A stretch of DNA of 64,000 bases, taken from the NCBI GenBank assembly GCA_050741915.1, contig JBOGEX010000135.1, positions 20,892 to 84,891 on the forward strand. Reading direction: 5' to 3'. Origin of the DNA: JACCTH01 sp050741915. Its GTDB lineage: Bacteria > Actinomycetota > Acidimicrobiia > Spongiisociales > ZC4RG35. Every line of letters starts with the position of its first letter. The first letter of the stretch is position 1. The notes below the pieces were generated by a model. It was not told the origin of the DNA. It saw nothing but the letters and a program-made list of their open reading frames with translations, and ran no database searches. This document shows, in pieces, positions 45,029-53,542 of the stretch. A program made the position numbers and the translations under genes.

Positions 45029-46002
45029 CAGTGCGCAACATCGCCCAAGCAATCAACGACGCCCTCGACCTCGCCCTGGCCAAAGACTCCGACGTCGTCG
45101 TCATGGGAGAGGATGTTGGTCGAACCGGGGGGGTTTTCCGTGTCACCGACGGACTTCGGGAGCGACACGGCGGCGAGCGGGTAATCGATTCCCCCGTGGC
45201 CGAGTCGGGAATTGTCGGCGTCGGTTTCGGTATGGCGGTAGCAGGTCTTAAGCCGGTCCTCGAGCTGCAGTTCATGGGATTCTCCTATCCGGCCTATGAC
45301 CAGATCACGAGCCACGTGGCTCGCATCCGCAACCGGTCCCGGCATCGCTTTAGCGCCCCCCTCGTGATCCGCATCCCCTACGGCGGGGGGATCGGGGCGG
45401 CCGAGCACCACTCGGAGTCGATGGAGGCGATCTACACCCATGTTCCGGGCCTCAAGGTCGTCGTCCCCGCCACTCCCTACGACGCCAAGGGGATGCTGTT
45501 GGCGGCCATCGAAGACCCCGACCCGGTGATCTTTCTCGAGCCGATCCGTCTCTATCGGGCGGTGAAACAGGAAGTCCCCGATGGCTGGCTGACGCAACCT
45601 CTGGGCGAGGCAAGAGTGGAGCGGGAAGGAGACGATGTCAGCTTGATCACCTGGGGGGCGATGACGAAGGAGACCCGGGAAGCCGCCACTCTGCTCGAGG
45701 ACGAGGGCATCTCCGCCGAGATCATCGACCTCAGGTCGCTGGTGCCCCTTGACCTCACGACCTTGAGCGACTCGGTGCAGCGAACCGGACGGGCCGTGGT
45801 CGTCCACGAGGCACCCCGCACCGGTGGTTTTGGCGCCGAAGTGGTGGCGTTGTTGCAGGACACCTGCCTCTTCGACCTCGCCGCCCCCATCCGCCGCGTC
45901 ACCGGGTGGGACACCGTGTTCCCTTTGAAGAGGTCCGAGCATCACTACCTGCCGACGGCAACCAGGATTGCCGCCGCCGCCGCGCAGTTATTGGAGGTCT
46001 GA
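45025..46002 (+). CDS. pdhB: Pyruvate dehydrogenase-type E1 component, beta subunit
   Basis: This 325-residue subunit has VVVMGEDVGRTGGVFRVT, DSPVAESGIVGVGFGMA with the ThDP-contacting Glu, RIPYGGGIGAAEHHSES and VVVHEAPRTGGFGAEV, all standard E1-beta blocks. It forms an alpha2beta2 tetramer with the upstream product and decarboxylates a 2-oxoacid onto E2 lipoate. It overlaps pdhA by 4 nt and pdhC by 1 nt (TGATG). Confidence 0.92.
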   Translation: MTVRNIAQAINDALDLALAKDSDVVVMGEDVGRTGGVFRVTDGLRERHGGERVIDSPVAESGIVGVGFGMAVAGLKPVLELQFMGFSYPAYDQITSHVARIRNRSRHRFSAPLVIRIPYGGGIGAAEHHSESMEAIYTHVPGLKVVVPATPYDAKGMLLAAIEDPDPVIFLEPIRLYRAVKQEVPDGWLTQPLGEARVEREGDDVSLITWGAMTKETREAATLLEDEGISAEIIDLRSLVPLDLTTLSDSVQRTGRAVVVHEAPRTGGFGAEVVALLQDTCLFDLAAPIRRVTGWDTVFPLKRSEHHYLPTATRIAAAAAQLLEV

Positions 46003-47339
46003 TGGCCAAGGAATTTCGCCTCCCCGACATTGGAGAAGGACTCACCGAGGCGGAGATAGTTCGCTGGCTCATTCCGGTTGGGGAGCCGGTCAAGGTAGAT
46101 CAACCAGTCGTCGAGGTCGAGACCGACAAAGCTGTGGTGGAGATCCCCTCGCCGTACGGAGGCATCGTTCTCCATCACGGTGCCGGCGAAGGGGAGACGC
46201 TCCCGGTCGGCGAGATCCTGGTGGTCGTAGGCGAGGAAGGAGAAACCTGGACGGCGACCGCCGATCCGGCGACCGAAGCCTGGCTCGATCAGGTCGAAGA
46301 GGACCTCGCCACCGACGAGGGCATGCCGGAAGCACCGCAGGATGCGGCGCCCATTGTGGGAAGGATCAGCGAAGAGGCCGCCGAGCTCGGTTCTCGCGCC
46401 GTTTCTCCCCCCGGAGGGAGTACCGCTGCAGGCGGGGAGGGGGGTGCGCGCGTCGCTCGAGCGCTGGGAGCTACCAAGGCCCTGCCCCTGGTCCGCAAGC
46501 TGGCCAAGGATCTGGGGGTCGATCTGGGAAGGATTAAAGGTTCTGGAGCCGATGGCCGCATCACCCGCGAGGACGTGGTGGCCGCCGCCGAGGAGACGGC
46601 CGGTGGCGAGGTCGAAATGCCTGAAGCTCCCGGCCTCCCACCCGTGCCGGTCAATCGGGACGGCGAGCGCCGGCCGATGTCGAAGCTGCGTCGCACCATC
46701 GCCTCCAACATGAGTCGATCCTGGAGAGAGATCCCTCACGTCACCACCTTCGACGAGGCGCCCGCTGCTCGACTGCTCGCCGCCCGCAAAGCGCTCGAGA
46801 GCCGGCACTCGACTGAGATTCCACTAGAGGCATTGATCATCAAGGCGGTGCTGCCTGCCCTCTTCCAGTTTCCCGAGTTCAACGCCTCCATCGATGGCGA
46901 CTATCTAGTGGTCTACGGGCATTACGACATTGGGATAGCCGTCGACACCCCCGAGGGGCTTTTGGTGGCCGTGGTCAAGGCCGCCGATACCCGAACTCTG
47001 CTCGAGACCGCGGCCGACATCCGACGTCTGGCCGAGCGGTCGCAGAGCCGCAAGCTCAGCCCGGGCGAGGTCGGAGGCCAGACCTTTACGATCTCGAATA
47101 TCGGAGCGATCGGCGGCGGCTTTGGCACGCCGATCATTCCCCCGGGTACCACGTCCATTCTCTCGATTGGAAGGGCGGCCGACAGGGCGGTGGCCGAAGC
47201 GGGCAGGGTCGGCGTGGCGCCGATGCTGCCCCTGTCCCTCTCCTACGACCACCGGGTGATCGACGGCGGGCAGGGCCGTCGCTTCATGTCGGTAGTGCTC
47301 GAAAACCTGGCTGAACCGGCCCTTTTCCTGGCCAGCTAG
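46002..47339 (+). CDS. pdhC: Dihydrolipoamide acyltransferase (E2)
   Basis: This 445-residue E2 has one lipoyl domain (1-80, lipoylated Lys in ETDKAVVEIP), a peripheral-subunit-binding domain (about 145-190: VRKLAKDLGVDLGRIKGSGADGRITREDV) and the catalytic domain (about 225-445) with SYDHRVIDGGQG holding the active-site His. The linker before the binding domain contains RAVSPPGGSTAAGGEGGARV, encoded by a GC-rich hairpin that is almost the same as one in the intergenic DNA at 62261. It completes the 2-oxoacid dehydrogenase operon apart from E3. Confidence 0.92.
   Translation: MAKEFRLPDIGEGLTEAEIVRWLIPVGEPVKVDQPVVEVETDKAVVEIPSPYGGIVLHHGAGEGETLPVGEILVVVGEEGETWTATADPATEAWLDQVEEDLATDEGMPEAPQDAAPIVGRISEEAAELGSRAVSPPGGSTAAGGEGGARVARALGATKALPLVRKLAKDLGVDLGRIKGSGADGRITREDVVAAAEETAGGEVEMPEAPGLPPVPVNRDGERRPMSKLRRTIASNMSRSWREIPHVTTFDEAPAARLLAARKALESRHSTEIPLEALIIKAVLPALFQFPEFNASIDGDYLVVYGHYDIGIAVDTPEGLLVAVVKAADTRTLLETAADIRRLAERSQSRKLSPGEVGGQTFTISNIGAIGGGFGTPIIPPGTTSILSIGRAADRAVAEAGRVGVAPMLPLSLSYDHRVIDGGQGRRFMSVVLENLAEPALFLAS
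46401..46444 (+). repeat. Family-4 GC-rich palindromic repeat inside pdhC
   Basis: TTTCTCCCCCCGGAGGGAGT begins a 44-bp unit with CTCCCC (46405-46410) paired to GGGGAG (46434-46439). It lies in frame within the flexible linker of E2. A second copy is at 62261-62306. Confidence 0.65.
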
Positions 47340-47387
47340 TGAAAGAAAACCCTACCGGCCGAGGCCGATTCGCCTAGTTTGTCGACC

Positions 47388-47738
47388 ATGGAGCACTACG
47401 ACGGGCTGCTGAGGTTGGCGGGTGATTTCTCGCCTCCAATTCGGGTCACTATTGACCTAACTGACGAGCACGAACTCCGCATCGGCACAGACGAGATCGA
47501 GATCGGTCACTGGCCGATCGATGCGATAAACATTCGCGCTCAGGACGACGGCTTTCATCTCTTGTCAGAGGGCGAAGAGTTAGTGATCACCACTGACAAC
47601 GATCCCGCCTTTGCGGTTTCGATGGGAGTCCGCAATGCCCCGCAGGCGCTTCGCCGGCAGATGTCAACCCTTATGCGCTCAGATCCCCGCTTCCACGAAG
47701 AGGCTTCAGACAATGCCCCGCAGACGTCAGATATCTGA
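47388..47738 (+). CDS. Hypothetical protein
   Basis: This 116-residue protein has no recognised family. The first 80 residues alternate short strands (IRVTIDLTDEHELRIGTDEIEIGHWP, INIRAQDDGFHLLSEGEELVITT), suggesting a small beta-sandwich or PH-like fold. A helical tail (APQALRRQMSTLMRS) follows. No signal peptide or membrane segment. ATG 47388 was preferred to TTG 47379. The 3' end lies in a palindrome shared with a possible convergent ORF. It looks like a real gene from its codon pattern and folding-type sequence. Confidence 0.6.
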   Translation: MEHYDGLLRLAGDFSPPIRVTIDLTDEHELRIGTDEIEIGHWPIDAINIRAQDDGFHLLSEGEELVITTDNDPAFAVSMGVRNAPQALRRQMSTLMRSDPRFHEEASDNAPQTSDI

Positions 47739-47744
47739 GGTCTG
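47721..47744. terminator. 24-bp near-perfect palindrome at the end of the hypothetical gene
   Basis: CAGACGTCAGAT (47721-47732) faces ATCTGAGGTCTG (47733-47744), with 11 of 12 positions paired and no loop. It covers the stop of the hypothetical gene. No T-run follows, so a bidirectional terminator is possible but not certain; a dimeric-protein site is the alternative. Confidence 0.45.
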
Positions 47745-47939
47745 CTGACTGTCAAGGATCTCGTAAATCTCGGCGAGGTCTAGGCGCTGATAGGGATCGG
47801 CCGCCAAAAATCTAACGATTGCGGTCTGGGAACGAGGCGAGGCTTGCTTGACGAGCTCGTTCTTGATTGTCGAGAGTGTACTGCTTGGGTTCAAGCGGTC
47901 GTCGCAACACCCCCCATGTAGGACGGACCCGACCATCAT
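47727..47939 (-). CDS. Possible small protein, convergent
   Basis: This 70-residue frame contains a plausible helical stretch (STIKNELVKQASPRSQTAIVRFLAADPYQRLDLAEIYEIL). A TTG start at LNPSST would give a shorter version of about 54 residues. No family is recognised and no good ribosome-binding site is seen. It shares its last residues with the palindrome that ends the neighbouring gene. It could be a real small gene, perhaps a remnant, or a chance frame. Confidence 0.3.
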   Translation of the reverse strand: MMVGSVLHGGCCDDRLNPSSTLSTIKNELVKQASPRSQTAIVRFLAADPYQRLDLAEIYEILDSQQTSDI

Positions 47940-48260
47940 CGCGCCAGTGGCGGCGACGCCTTCAGCCCGGATCCTCTGGTCTCCCGAATCTTCTATGGCG
48001 CGACCTCGTAACCGGGTGAGTCGAGATCAAAAAGGTTACGCGACGAGAGCGGGCGACGACAGGTATGAGGGCAGCCTTCCCACGATGGCCCCGAGTTCGT
48101 CGAGAGTGAGCTGACGGCGCTAGCGGAAGGAACCCACACGTTGGCTGAGAAGGACGGTGTGTCGAAGCTCCTGGCCGCGGAGCTCACGGCGAAAGCTCAC
48201 CTATGTTGCATCCAGACGAGGTTGGAAATTGGTACGAAAATGGAAAGATACCGAGGACTT
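47940..48260. other. Apparently non-coding stretch before malate synthase
   Basis: No convincing gene is seen in these 320 bases. CGTAACC (near 48006) and GGTTACG (near 48033) form a 7-bp inverted repeat. The stretch looks less GC-rich than its surroundings. It probably holds the aceB promoter and leader. Confidence 0.4.
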
Positions 48261-49796
48261 ATGAGCACGATCGAACTCCGCGCTCCTGCTTCTGATGTCC
48301 TCACTCCCGAGGCGGTGGGATTCGTGGCCGATCTCGAGACCAGATTTGGGGAGCGGCGTCGCCAACTTCTCGCCGCCCGCATTAAGCGTCAGGCCGATCT
48401 GGACGTCGGGGTTCGTCCTGACTTTCTGCCGGGAGCCGTGCGCTCCTCGGATTGGACCGTTGACCCGGTGCCGGCGTCTCTGGCCGAGCGCAAGGTCGAG
48501 ATCACCGGCCCGGTCGACCAAAAGATGATGATCAACGCTCTCAACTCGGGCGCTTCGGTCTTCATGGCCGACTTTGAGGACGCCACCACTCCGACATGGG
48601 CCAACCTCGTCGACGGCCAGGCGAACCTGGTCGCGGCCTACGAAAAGCGCCTCGAGCTCACCACGCCCGAGAAGTCCTACCGATTGAACGAGGAGACGGC
48701 CACGCTATTTGTCAGACCACGCGGCTGGCACCTCCCCGAAAAGCACCTTGTAGTCGACGGCGAACCGGTGTCAGCCTCGCTGTTCGACTTCGGCCTTTAT
48801 CTGTTCTGGGGCGGTCGGGCGGCGCTCGAAGCCGGTGTGGGTCCGTATCTCTACCTGCCCAAGCTCGAAAATCATCTCGAGGCAAGGCTCTGGAACGACG
48901 TCTTTACCTACAGCCAGGAACGCCTCGATATGCCGGTCGGCACGATCAAGGCGACAGTCCTGATCGAAACGATCTTGGCCGCTTTCGAAATGGACGAAAT
49001 CCTCTTCGAGCTCCGTCACCATTCCGCCGGACTCAACGCCGGCCGGTGGGACTACATCTTCTCTGTCATCAAGAAGATGCGGAACTGGGATGACTTCGTA
49101 TTCCCTGATAGGTCGCAGGTGAGCATGACGGTGCCCTTCATGCGGGCCTACACCGACCTCCAGGTGGCGACATGCCACAAACGCGGCGCTCATGCCATCG
49201 GGGGCATGGCGGCTTTCATCCCCAATCGCCGCGACCCCGAGGTGACCGAAAGAGCGCTGGCCAAGGTCACCGAGGACAAGAAGCGGGAGGCCCGGCAGGG
49301 ATGCGATGGAACCTGGGTGGCACATCCCGATCTGGTTTCGGTGGCCCGCCAGTGCTTCGACAGTGTGCTGGGAGACCAGCCAAATCAGCTCGGACACATT
49401 CCGGATCGTTCGCAAGTCAGTGCTGGGGACCTCCTTGATTTCGAGGTCGAGGGCGGTTCGATCACCGAGGACGGCGTCCGATCGAACATCCGGGTCGGGC
49501 TCCTGTACCTGGCCTCCTGGCTCCAGGGAACCGGAGCCGTCGCCATCGACAACCTCATGGAAGATGTCGCCACCGCCGAGATCTCACGCAGCCAGATCTG
49601 GCAATGGGTGAGGCGCAGGGCCCGAACCATTGACGGAACCTTGATCGATGCCGATCTCGTCAACCGCTTGGCCGACAACGAGCGCCAGAGCGCAGAGGCC
49701 GATCTGGGTGACGCCTGGAAGGTATTTTCCGAGGTTGCTCTTGGTGACGAGTTTGTTGATTTTCTGACCATCCCTGCCTACCAACTGCTCGACTAA
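48261..49796 (+). CDS. aceB: Malate synthase A
   Basis: This is a 511-residue malate synthase of the A isoform. The sequence includes VFMADFEDATTPTWANLVDGQ, VRPRGWHLPEKH, IKATVLIETILAAFEMDEIL and GAHAIGGMAAFIP, with catalytic residues of the family. It condenses glyoxylate with acetyl-CoA to malate in the glyoxylate shunt. ATG 48261 was chosen since it gives the normal A-isoform N-terminus (STIELRAPAS); an in-frame start at 48141 would add 40 unrelated residues. It lies 9 nt before aceA. Confidence 0.93.
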   Translation: MSTIELRAPASDVLTPEAVGFVADLETRFGERRRQLLAARIKRQADLDVGVRPDFLPGAVRSSDWTVDPVPASLAERKVEITGPVDQKMMINALNSGASVFMADFEDATTPTWANLVDGQANLVAAYEKRLELTTPEKSYRLNEETATLFVRPRGWHLPEKHLVVDGEPVSASLFDFGLYLFWGGRAALEAGVGPYLYLPKLENHLEARLWNDVFTYSQERLDMPVGTIKATVLIETILAAFEMDEILFELRHHSAGLNAGRWDYIFSVIKKMRNWDDFVFPDRSQVSMTVPFMRAYTDLQVATCHKRGAHAIGGMAAFIPNRRDPEVTERALAKVTEDKKREARQGCDGTWVAHPDLVSVARQCFDSVLGDQPNQLGHIPDRSQVSAGDLLDFEVEGGSITEDGVRSNIRVGLLYLASWLQGTGAVAIDNLMEDVATAEISRSQIWQWVRRRARTIDGTLIDADLVNRLADNERQSAEADLGDAWKVFSEVALGDEFVDFLTIPAYQLLD

Positions 49797-49805
49797 GGAG
49801 CTCAT

Positions 49806-51083
49806 GTGACAAACCATCAGGCCGAGATCGATCAGCTCGAGAAGACCTGGTCAACGGAAAGCCGCTGGAAGGATGTGACCCGCAACTACGGCCCGGCCGC
49901 CGTCGTCTCGCTGCAGGGATCGTTGCGCGAGCAACACACGCTTGCCCAAGCCATGTCACAGAAGCTCTGGCAACTGCTGGCTGAGAACGACTACATCAAC
50001 GCCCTCGGCGCACTCTCCGGCGGGCAGGCAGTGCAGATGGTCAAGGCCGGCCTCAAGGCGATCTATCTCTCAGGCTGGCAGGTGGCGGGCGATGGCAACC
50101 TGGCAGAGCAGGTTTATCCGGATCAGTCGCTCTATCCGGCGAACTCGGCTCCGGCGCTGGTTCGTCGCCTCAACAACGCTCTCCGCCGGGCCGACCAGAT
50201 CCATTGGGCCGAGGGCGACGAGTCATTTGATTGGTTCGTTCCCATCGTCGCCGATGCTGAAGCGGGTTTTGGGGGAGCACTGAACGTGTTCGAACTGGTG
50301 AAGGCTTTCATCGAAGCGGGTGCGGCGGGCGTTCATCTCGAGGATCAACTCGCCGCCGAGAAAAAGTGCGGGCACATGGGAGGCAAGGTGCTAGTCCCCA
50401 CCAGCCAGCACATTCGCAGCCTGCAGGCGGCGAGGTTGGCAGCCGACGTAATGGAAGTGCCGATGATCATCGTCGCCCGCACCGATGCCAACGGAGCCAA
50501 CCTGCTCACCTCCGACGTCGATGAAGTAGATCAGGAGTTCACGACCGGTGAGCGCACACCGGAAGGATTTTTCCGAGTCCGACCGGGACTCGAGCAGGCT
50601 ATCTCGCGGGCCCTGAGCTATGCGCCCTACGCCGACTTGCTCTGGTGCGAAACCGCCAAGCCGGATCTCGACGAAGCCTCTCGTTTCGCCGAGGCAATCC
50701 ACGAGAAGTTCCCCGGAAAGTTCCTTGCTTATAACTGCTCACCATCGTTCAACTGGAAAAAGCATTTGGGCGAAGGCCAGATCGCCGGGTTCCAGAAAGA
50801 ATTGGGAGCGATGGGCTATCGGTTCCAATTCATCACCCTGGCCGGTTTCCATGCCCTCAACGCCAGCATGTTCGAACTGGCGCGGGGCTATGCCCAGGCG
50901 GGGATGCCGGCTTACGTCGAGCTCCAAGAGCGCGAGTTCTCCCTCGAAGCCGACGGCTACAGCGCGACCAGACATCAGCGGGAGGTCGGGGCCGGCTATT
51001 TCGATCGGGTGTCGGAGATCGTGAGTGGTGGCACCGGTTCCACGCTGGCCTTGAAGGGCAGCACCGAAGAAGAACAGTTCTGA
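49806..51083 (+). CDS. aceA: Isocitrate lyase
   Basis: This 425-residue enzyme splits isocitrate to succinate and glyoxylate, feeding malate synthase. The active-site signature KKCGHMGGK is at about 182-190. SGWQVAGDGN, ADAEAGFGG, HLEDQL and NCSPSFNWKK are family blocks. A GTG start follows an AAGGAG ribosome-binding site. With aceB it forms a complete glyoxylate shunt, so growth on C2 compounds or fatty acids is likely. Confidence 0.96.
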   Translation: MTNHQAEIDQLEKTWSTESRWKDVTRNYGPAAVVSLQGSLREQHTLAQAMSQKLWQLLAENDYINALGALSGGQAVQMVKAGLKAIYLSGWQVAGDGNLAEQVYPDQSLYPANSAPALVRRLNNALRRADQIHWAEGDESFDWFVPIVADAEAGFGGALNVFELVKAFIEAGAAGVHLEDQLAAEKKCGHMGGKVLVPTSQHIRSLQAARLAADVMEVPMIIVARTDANGANLLTSDVDEVDQEFTTGERTPEGFFRVRPGLEQAISRALSYAPYADLLWCETAKPDLDEASRFAEAIHEKFPGKFLAYNCSPSFNWKKHLGEGQIAGFQKELGAMGYRFQFITLAGFHALNASMFELARGYAQAGMPAYVELQEREFSLEADGYSATRHQREVGAGYFDRVSEIVSGGTGSTLALKGSTEEEQF

Positions 51084-51111
51084 CCCGCCTGCCCTTAAGC
51101 CCCAACTCACC

Positions 51112-51188
51112 AAATTTGTCGCACCACCACCGACCCCTAGTCGCCCTGCAACAAATTTACTCAGGAGTGGTCTTCCTGCACCGAATTT
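51112..51188. repeat. Family-2 palindromic repeats, second locus
   Basis: AAATTTGTCGCACCAC (51112-51127) is followed by inverse-type arms ending CTGCAACAAATTT (51140-51158) and, more diverged, CTGCACCGAATTT (51167-51188). The same motif forms the block at 28657-28763. It fills much of the gap between aceA and the GAPDH gene. Confidence 0.8.
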
Positions 51189-51305
51189 GCTGGGGGCTCG
51201 TGGCCCTCAAGACTCCGGCCCGGATCGTCGGGTATGCGCGAGCACGAGAGATCCACTCCAACTGGAGCTAGTTTGGTGGTTACCACTGCCTTTTCGGGAG
51301 AAAGC

Positions 51306-52361
51306 ATGAACATCGTTCACGTCGTCGGCACCGGGACCATCGGGGAGCCGCTGATTGGGCTCCTGGCGGACCACAGGAGAGACTTCGGAATCGAAGAGGT
51401 GACCTTCCACAAGCGCACTCCTCTCATCACCGAAAGGGGAAAGGTCAACGACCTGGTGCGACGTGGGGCGGTCCTGGCGGTTGACGAGGACAAACGCTCG
51501 AGCTTCGAGGAGCTGGGCCACACCCCCAAGTGGGAGGCGAGGGAAGCGATCGAGCGGGCATCGGTCGTGATCGACTGCACGCCGGTGGGAAATGACAACA
51601 AGGCCGAGTTCTACGACAGCGCCCCCAACCCCAAGGGGTTCATGGCCCAGGGCTCTGAGTTCGGCTTCGGGAAGATGTACGCCCGCGGGATCAACGACGA
51701 CTCACTGGTCCGAGGAGTGGACCGCTTCCTCCACATCGTCTCCTGCAACACCCACAACATCGCGGTGCTGATCAAGACGTTGGCGATGGATCCGGATGGC
51801 ACCAACCATCTCACCGACGGCCGGTTCATCTGTATCCGGCGCTCCAACGATATCTCACAGGACTCTGGGTTTGCCCCCTCGCCGACCGTTGAGCGACACA
51901 AAGATGGGCGCTTTGGCACCCATCATGCCCGCGACGCCCACGGCCTCTTCGAGACTCTCGGCTATGACCTCAACCTCTTCTCGTCGGCTCTCAAGCTCAA
52001 TAGCCAATACATGCACCAGATCCATTTCTCTCTCACGCTCGATAGAGAGATGGATCTCGATGAGGTAAAGGAACGACTGGCCGCCAACAAGCGGGTGGCG
52101 ATCACCTACAAGAAATCGGCCAACAGTGTCTTTAGCTTCGGGCGAGATCATGGCTACTTCGGGCGGATTCTCTCTCAGACCGTGGTGGCCATCGACACTG
52201 TCACTGTTCGCAATAGCAACGAGCTGGTCGGGTACTGCTTCACGCCTCAGGACGGCAATCCGTTGCTCTCGACGCTCGCCGCCACGCTTTGGTATATCCA
52301 CCCCGATGAAGTCGATACTCGTATCGACGTTCTTCGGCCCTACCTCTTCCAGGAGGTTTAG
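51306..52361 (+). CDS. Type II (archaeal-like) glyceraldehyde-3-phosphate dehydrogenase
   Basis: This 351-residue protein has an N-terminal Rossmann domain (VVGTGTIGEPLIG, SVVIDCTPVG) and the catalytic block HIVSCNTHNIAVLIKTL, with the nucleophilic Cys as in archaeal GAPDH. Sequence outside these blocks is diverged from bacterial GapA. The reaction would be NAD(P)-dependent oxidation of glyceraldehyde-3-phosphate or the reverse. ATG 51306 has a GAAAGC purine stretch upstream. The assignment rests on motifs; another aldehyde/semialdehyde dehydrogenase is possible. Confidence 0.7.
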   Translation: MNIVHVVGTGTIGEPLIGLLADHRRDFGIEEVTFHKRTPLITERGKVNDLVRRGAVLAVDEDKRSSFEELGHTPKWEAREAIERASVVIDCTPVGNDNKAEFYDSAPNPKGFMAQGSEFGFGKMYARGINDDSLVRGVDRFLHIVSCNTHNIAVLIKTLAMDPDGTNHLTDGRFICIRRSNDISQDSGFAPSPTVERHKDGRFGTHHARDAHGLFETLGYDLNLFSSALKLNSQYMHQIHFSLTLDREMDLDEVKERLAANKRVAITYKKSANSVFSFGRDHGYFGRILSQTVVAIDTVTVRNSNELVGYCFTPQDGNPLLSTLAATLWYIHPDEVDTRIDVLRPYLFQEV

Positions 52362-52363
52362 AC

Positions 52364-52639
52364 CTGGACGGCCAGTCCCAACGGCAGGCGCTGACCGCGG
52401 CGGAGCGAGCGATCGAAGCGCTGGGTAGAGGTGACGCGGCCGCGGCGCGATCGGCCGTCGATACCGCGCTGGAAAAGGATCAGGTGGGTCTCTTTGCCGC
52501 CCTGGCCGACGCGGTTCACCTGGCGGCCACGCAACTCGATGAAGATGGTGCTCTCACCGGTCCCACCTGGGACCTTCTGGCTGACGCCGTCGGTCCGGGG
52601 CCGCTTCAGGGCCTGGTCGAGTCGGTGCGATCCGTCTAG
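52364..52639 (+). CDS. Small helical protein with probable CTG start
   Basis: This is an open frame of 91 codons ending at TAG 52639. No ATG, GTG or TTG is near its 5' end, but CTG 52364 lies 7 nt after a perfect AGGAGG (52351-52356) inside the end of the GAPDH gene. The product would be Ala-rich and helical (AAERAIEALGRGDAAAARSAV, LFAALADAVHLAATQL). No family is recognised; the first helix pair resembles a TPR-like hairpin. Its frame continues right up to the PHP phosphatase gene, which fits an operon. Confidence 0.55.
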   Translation: MDGQSQRQALTAAERAIEALGRGDAAAARSAVDTALEKDQVGLFAALADAVHLAATQLDEDGALTGPTWDLLADAVGPGPLQGLVESVRSV

Positions 52640-52647
52640 ATCCCTGG

Positions 52648-53535
52648 GTGTCCGATTATCACCTCCACCTTCATCCTCACGGCCGTGCCTATGACTGGCC
52701 GCCGCTCGGGGAATATCCAATCGGCTTGATCGAGGGTTACGTCGAGGCGGCCGCTGCCCGGGGCGTGACCGAGTTGGGATTCACCGAACACCTATATCGA
52801 ACCGAGGAAGGAGCCGCGGTCCTGGGACGCTTCTGGGAGGCCGAGCCGCGTTCGGACCTGCGTGAGCACACGGAGGCGATGGTCGCGCTCGACGCCGGGT
52901 TGTCGCTTCCGAGATACGTCGAAGCGATCCTCGCTGCCGGCCAACGCGGGCTCCCGGTCAAGCTCGGCCTCGAGGTCGATTTTTTTGCCTCGACCATCGA
53001 TGCCGTTCTCGAACTTCTCGCCCCGTATCCGTTCGACTTCCTGATCGGCTCGGTTCATTGGGTAGGGGGTTGGTCGATCGACAGCCATGAGGTCGCTTTC
53101 GAATTCGACCGCAGGGGGATCGACCAGGCCTGGGGAGACTATTTCGAGCTGGCCACCGACCTGGCCCGGCTGGGGGTGGTTGATGTCCTCGCACATGTCG
53201 ACCTCCCGAAAAAGTTCGGCCATCAACCCCTAACCGAACCATTCCATCTCTACAAGGAGGTGGTCGAGGCGGCTGCCGTCTCCGGAACCTCGGTCGAGGT
53301 GTCAAGCGCCGGCCTGCGGATGCCAGTGGCGACCCCGTATCCCTCACCGGCGTTCCTCAAGATGTTCTTCGAGGCCGGGGTGGAGATAACGCTCGCCTCC
53401 GATGCCCACACTGCCGATCTGGCTGGTCATGAGCACGACATGCTCATGACGTACGCGATGGCGGCGGGTTACACCGAGCATCTTCGATTCGACCGCAGGG
53501 TGAAAGAGCGCCTACCCCTAACCTGGCCGCAGTGA
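52648..53535 (+). CDS. PHP-domain phosphoesterase (histidinol-phosphatase-like)
   Basis: This 295-residue PHP-family hydrolase has DYHLHLHPHG near the N-terminus, LGFTEHLY, KLGLEVDFF, IGSVHWVGGW, DVLAHVDLPKKFG and ITLASDAHTADL, carrying the trinuclear-metal ligands. Its closest pattern is the HisK type that dephosphorylates histidinol phosphate, but no his genes are adjacent, so the substrate is open. It starts with GTG. Confidence 0.83.
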   Translation: MSDYHLHLHPHGRAYDWPPLGEYPIGLIEGYVEAAAARGVTELGFTEHLYRTEEGAAVLGRFWEAEPRSDLREHTEAMVALDAGLSLPRYVEAILAAGQRGLPVKLGLEVDFFASTIDAVLELLAPYPFDFLIGSVHWVGGWSIDSHEVAFEFDRRGIDQAWGDYFELATDLARLGVVDVLAHVDLPKKFGHQPLTEPFHLYKEVVEAAAVSGTSVEVSSAGLRMPVATPYPSPAFLKMFFEAGVEITLASDAHTADLAGHEHDMLMTYAMAAGYTEHLRFDRRVKERLPLTWPQ

Positions 53536-53542
53536 CTAACCA

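Noticed and set aside
43013..45052. 679-residue open frame antisense to ftsK and pdhA
   Set aside because: It spans two well-supported genes on the other strand and is rich in His/Gly/Asp as a shadow of their codon pattern.
48141..48260. N-terminal extension of malate synthase by 40 residues
   Set aside because: The extra residues do not resemble malate synthase A, and ATG 48261 gives the usual N-terminus.
52358..52720. Minus-strand frame of 120 residues between GAPDH and the PHP gene
   Set aside because: The plus-strand frame with AGGAGG and a CTG start gives a more protein-like sequence, and the minus-strand product is Arg/Gly-rich without structure.
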